From Pipra filicauda (lineage: Eukaryota > Chordata > Aves > Passeriformes > Pipridae): a stretch of DNA of 64,000 bases. Within the stretch, counting starts at the first letter, position 1, and each line of letters starts with the position of its first letter. Under the pieces are notes generated by a model. The model was not told the origin of the DNA, did no database searches, and saw only the letters and a list, made by a program, of their open reading frames with translations. The stretch lies in contig NW_024104357.1 of assembly GCF_003945595.2 (NCBI RefSeq), positions 372,001-436,000 of the forward strand, in the 5' to 3' direction. Both the position numbers and the translations under genes were made by a program. This document shows, piece by piece, positions 59,229 to 64,000 of the stretch.

Positions 59229-62011
59229 GTCAAGCAGACCTACCCTGGAAAATTGCCTGAATATGGAGTTTGCAGCCATTTTAATGGCTAGGCAGTGTCA
59301 GGATATCACCTGTAGGTGTTTAACGACCAGCAGGTCTGTGCTGCCATGTCATCTGCAAATGACATACTGACAGGAGTTTTGTTTCATGTAGGATACACGG
59401 CAATTTTTGGAGCATTTCTCACTCCTTTAGATGTAGCCTTGCAGGTACTGAAGGGACAAAGGCACAAACCTGTGCTGAAGTCATGAAGGTAACTATTTCC
59501 CGTGGGCTGGTCAGCTTGTTTTGATTACGTAGATGATAAAACTTGAACTGGAAGGATAATGGAGTAAACCACTTTGTATTCAGGACAAATTGGTGAAGAA
59601 GGGTTGTAGCAATCGATGTAAAGAATGACTGACTAAGACGTAGTATATAGATTAAAACCAAGAATTATTAGAAGTGCAAAATGTAATTCCTCCTGAGGCT
59701 TAAAAATTCACCAAAGGAATGAAATAAATATACACAATAATGTCTTGTTCCAATTTAAAAGTGAGTCATTTGAGAAAAGATTAAAAGTTAAAACCATGTA
59801 TTGAAACTGAGAGAAAGAATAAGTAGCTTTTTATAGTTGTGTTCAAGAAGGGACAATTATACTAAAAATATAAGAAGATTAAATAGGCCAAGTATGTAAC
59901 TGCTGCTGTAACATGCGCAGTTAGAAACCTCATTGAATTAAACAGCTAAAAAATAAATAAGAGTTGATCTGTTCCAGGTCTGTTGTATCGCATTCTCAGT
60001 TACTACATACTGGCCTAAACACCACTCGTTTTACTCTAACCAGCTTCACTCATCACATACAAGGACAGGTACAACACAGAGCATCCTCAATGCTTTGTAT
60101 AATCTTTTTGCCATTGAAATGCAGCCACTTTCCAGAAAGTGTGACAATGCAATGCAAAGATCCTGTGCTCCAAGGACCACACCAGGAAATCAATGTCTTT
60201 TCCATAACGAAAACTCCAGGATAAATTCCTCATTTATATTTTTTAAATGGGAAAAAATGATTATTTTTTCTCTGCTAGGAGACTGACGTTCTTTTGAAAC
60301 TTTTCAATATTTAGGTATTACCCAAAACCTTTTGATCAGTTTTGCTCTAACAGACGCACAGAATGAAAATTGAGACAAAGGTATCAACCAATGGCCTAGG
60401 CTGCCACAGGTATCAGAGCCTCTAACCCAGGATCTGACTCTACCACCTGAAAAATATTATTTTTTAAGAAAACTCCACACAAAGGACTTCCATTTGTGAT
60501 GTCTTGTCCAGGTAACTCACACCTGGCAGCCTTATAATACTTCAATTTATAAGCCTCAGAAAGCTGAAGGAATGCCTTTTAGATATCTCTGGACTGGTGT
60601 AAGTCTGTGTGAAATCAATAGGCAGCATTCATTTAGCTGGAGGTTGAACTCACGCCAACTCTGACTGAACTGGAAGGTCAAATAAACATAGATATTTCAA
60701 GATTAAGGTTTGGGAAAATTAATTGACCTTTCATATGCTTCTCTAAAAGTACATTCTTAGTTCTGGGGACCAATTAAAGGAGCTGGAGCTCTACAGTGAC
60801 TAGATCATGTTGCTGACATGTGAAGTTACTGTCCATAGCTTTAATTTAAGGAATGATACCAAAGATGACTAAACACAGACGTACACAGGCTCTGTGGGTT
60901 CATGTTTTCCAACCAGTGCTTTTGGAGGAAAGAAAGGAAGGGGCCATGTCCTGCGTTTGAGAAATAACTGACTGTCACTGACAAAGCTCTGGCTGCTGCT
61001 ACATTTTCATTTGGCATCACGAGGGAGGCAGTCCTTGCCCAGAAGGGTTGACCAATGACATAGCAAGGAAGGTGGATGAAAAAGAATAAATATCCTGCAC
61101 CTCACCCTTGGCCATGGCCCAACACAGAGGTCAAACATATCTGTGGAAGCCATGGCTGGTCTCCTAGCCTCTGATGTGCTCCTCCCTCTCAGCACAGAGG
61201 GGAAAAGGTGACCTCCCTCTTCAAAGAGAAATCATCCCCAATTACCAGAACCTGACATTCCTCAGTGAAGAGGCACTTTTTGAAGCTGGGCCAGGTACAG
61301 AGGACAAAAGGAAACTGGCATACACAGTAACTGTTTCAGAACGTTGCTTCAAAGTTTCTCCAAATGATCCAATTTTTATGCTATTTATCTGTGCAAGAAG
61401 GCAAATACAGCTCACCTCAGTAGATTATAGTGCTGCTGACGGATTAAGACTTAAAGCAAGTCTTGTCATCTTTTATTAGGCATAACATTAGAACACACTG
61501 GTAAGGTATAAACTGCTTCATTGCTAGGTAACATGAAATTTTTCAATTATTATTCCAGTCATCATCGTGCTGGAACGTGTAGAGATTTAAAAGGCAAATA
61601 CCATAATTATACCCGCAGAAGGAGCATGTGTAGGGGTGTCTTTGCTGGGTTCATAGGTACACACTCTTGGCAGGTCTGGTTTCTATACGAATTTTTTTTT
61701 AAGGCAGTGCAGCTATAATTCAGGCATTCACACTTCTATTACCTTTTTCTTCTTGCAAATATGCAAACCAACACATTCAAGTATAATTGGAACTGTACAA
61801 TTTGGAAATCCAGTAGGAGAAAATGAAAATCAATAAAGTTGAATATTTCAGAGTCATAGAAAACCATTCTGAATTTCATGGAGCTCAAATTACACAAGGT
61901 TGCGTTCATCTCCGTTAGTACTTTTTTTCCCCACCCTCTCCTCTTAAAGGCTGCACCAATTTTGCCTATTTAATAAGTTCAAAAAGTCCTGTGTACCACA
62001 TCCCACACTGA

Positions 62012-62078
62012 TGGCCTGATCCAAAGACCCTCAAGGAAAGTAAGGCTTCCACTGACATCAGCAGCTTTGGATGAGGTT
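62012..62078. repeat. Ancient amniote inverted-repeat element
   Basis: Outer arms CCTGATCCAAAG (62015-62026) and CTTTGGATGAGG (62065-62076) are reverse complements with one mismatch. Between them lie CTTCCACTGACATCAGCAG and related blocks, matching the old unit 'ctgatccaaagcccattgaagtcaatggg...ccattgacttcaatgggctttggatcagg'. The palindromic layout is consistent with a small non-autonomous DNA element. I do not assign a family name. Confidence 0.55.
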
Positions 62079-64000
62079 GAAAGGAAGTGTTGGTTATGTT
62101 TGGGTTTTTTTCTCCAAAGAAACAGGCTGATGATCTCGGTATGTTTATAGCAGAAATCCAGTAAGACAGCAAAGGACAGGATTAACTGTACCTGGATAAG
62201 GACAGGAGGATGAAGGTAGTCATAGTATGGCATCTCTGGTCTTTTTTCCCCAGCTGGCTGTGCCACCAGCTGCAGACACAGTACTGTGATGGGCATTGCT
62301 GCTGCAGCAAGTCCCTGCCAGATGCCTCCTTGCCCACCCATTTCCTTCTCTCTGGGGCAGAGAAAGGCAGCTGAGTTTGGCCCACAGACTTTCCGACGAA
62401 CAGTGCCACATACCAGGCTGAAGTATAAGCACAGTTCTGATGGGAACTGGTCCTGCAAATCAAACAAGCTGTTCTGGCCATACCTACTACTGCACTTGTT
62501 TCTCCTACTGCCAGTAGATACTTTCAGTCAATATAATGCATTTCCCCCCCACTTTAATCCATCACTCCATTGACCTCTGAACAACCCCAAATTGAAAAGA
62601 TACTGGAACCATTTAACATTTCAAGCAGCACAGCTACCTAGACCAACTTCTACTGAAGAACCAAGAGGAAAGGAAAGGTTTAAAACACTCCAGCATTTAG
62701 CACCAGGGAATATTATAAGATCTCAACAGTACAAATCCTGCTCCTGGGTCGTAAACATTAGATATTTGACATGTCCATGAGAACCCTAAAAATAAATTAA
62801 CTTGAATTTTAAAGGCCTTTGTATCCCTGAAGGCCAGCTCACCACCACCAGCACAGTTTGTTATCTCAGCAGTTCACGAACAGCAGGAGCTGCACAGCCC
62901 AGAACGGTCACGTAAGTGTCTGTGGCTGTTCTGCTACCACAGGAGGGGAATCAGGGATAATTACAGGCTGAATGAGTTGCATAATACAGTGTGCATCCTC
63001 AGCAGTACATTGTGTCCTGATTACCAGCACAGAAGCCAGAGCTGCACTGATATTATAGTTTTAAATTCAGCTGTCTTTTTTTTTTTTTCCCTAAGAGACT
63101 GAATGCAAGAGGCAGGAATAACCAATTCCAGAGATGAACAAAAATTGGTCAGGGGCTCAGAAAGAATTGTATTGTCTTCTTAGCTGGCAGTCTGACAGCT
63201 GCTGATTTCTGTGTAGCTCTGTGTCTAATAAATAGGTGGAAAGGCCTTTGAACAGGCTGGATTCCTTTCCTAAGCTCTTCATTAAAAGCTTTAAATTTTA
63301 GGACGCCACTCTCCTCCAGTTTCCAAGGGGTCAGGAAACCTATTTACAGTGACTGCTGCCCAAGGGATAAATAATGCCAGGTCCTGGCAAAAAGAGAAAG
63401 GACAAAAAGAGAGAAACAGCTGCTCAGTCTGACGCTCAGAGGCTGCAAAAGGATGGATTTTAAAATTAATGTAACCTGCCATGTGCTAAAATGTCCAAAT
63501 AGGCTTTGGGTTCAGTTCCAGATCTTCAAAAGGAATGTATTCAATCATGTCTTTTCAGGGTTTTGAAACTTCTTATTAGCCTAGACCCTAAACAATTATT
63601 TCATTCTCACCTTCTAAAGAGGCCAGCCCCTTGCTGAACATCCCATGCTCTGTTTCTTCTGAAACTATCCCCATCATCTAGATAGTTTGTCACAGCCGTT
63701 TTCATTTGGTTTTCATGTCATTTCTCACTGTACTACATTGTGTATGGATTAAACTAATTTACTTCCTTCTTATGTTAACAAACAATTTTTAGTGAAGTCA
63801 AGGCTTCCTTCAAAAACACTTTTTCTTTTCATATTCTGCTATACATAGAATGCCCAAAGAGCCTCCTCTGGATTTCATTATTTATCACTTCAGATGGGAA
63901 AATCGAAGGCATACAGGACTGATGAAGTTGAATTTTCCTCAGAAGCAGACATCAAGATATCCCATCATTGGTTCTGGCACAGGCATGCAGGTATGTCTGT

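Larger units (their letters stand above)
53530..64000. other. Non-coding stretch, no gene recognised
   Basis: AT-rich DNA with MIR and ancient repeat fragments, a long hairpin and a purine tract, all listed separately. Open frames reach 162 codons (61979-62467, minus), but that one overlaps an ancient inverted-repeat fragment and carries no domain. A T run lies at about 63078-63090. No splice-bounded exon with a recognisable product was found up to the window end. Confidence 0.6.

Noticed and set aside
61979..62467. 162-codon minus-strand open frame
   Set aside because: Runs through an ancient inverted-repeat fragment at 62012-62078 and shows no family resemblance.
1..64000. Microbial systems (CRISPR, operons, phage, toxin-antitoxin)
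   Set aside because: The repeats, composition and absence of dense coding show vertebrate nuclear DNA; no such system is present.

Overview
The window looks like about 64 kb of AT-rich, gene-poor nuclear DNA from a bird, most likely a passerine. Two insertions carry that identification. One is a CR1 LINE 3' end on the minus strand (about 39690-40040), the typical avian retrotransposon. The other is a complete tRNA-Ile-derived SINE with a CR1-like tail (about 53384-53529), which matches the TguSINE1 type known from songbirds. Old MIR-like SINE remnants and several very diverged copies of an ancient amniote inverted-repeat family fit the same picture. There are no bacterial operons, phage genes or CRISPR arrays. 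Apart from the tRNA head of the SINE, no RNA gene was seen.

I could not recognise any established protein-coding gene or conserved coding exon. Most open frames are below 160 codons, lack recognisable domains, and overlap frames on the other strand or old repeats, as expected by chance. The window is best read as a gene desert or a very long intron, with candidate regulatory sequence spread through it.

Layout. 1-10.7 kb: non-coding DNA with a compact motif cluster (1161-1244: POU-type palindrome, a GCGCA/TGCGC hairpin, a weak RE1-like block), a CpG-retaining stretch (about 5040-5660), a CTCF-like site (about 6460) and two MIR remnants. 10.7-11.05 kb: a real CpG island (about 62% GC, 26 CpGs in 330 bp by hand count) with an RFX X-box-like motif, the best promoter candidate. 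11-16.8 kb: plain non-coding DNA with a good CTCF-like site near 12.63 kb. 16.8-17.9 kb: a palindromic TA/CA microsatellite, then a GC-rich block with a second CpG cluster and the longest open frame in the window (331 codons from an ATG), of unknown meaning. 17.9-39.7 kb: AT-rich DNA with a possible terminal exon at 18.7 kb, short repeats, hairpins, MIR remnants and an RE1/NRSE-like site near 37.77 kb. 39.7-53.4 kb: CR1, a CpG-retaining patch after it, and a one-sided A/C-rich block at 48.05-48.22 kb. 53.4-64 kb: SINE, MIR, ancient repeats, a 13-bp-arm hairpin and a poly-A/oligo-G purine tract.

Taken together, the CpG island, the second CpG cluster, the X-box-like motif, the RE1-like site and the CTCF-like sites suggest that an unannotated transcript (a lncRNA or a 5' exon, strand unknown) may start here in a neural or ciliary setting. 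That reading is inference from motifs only.
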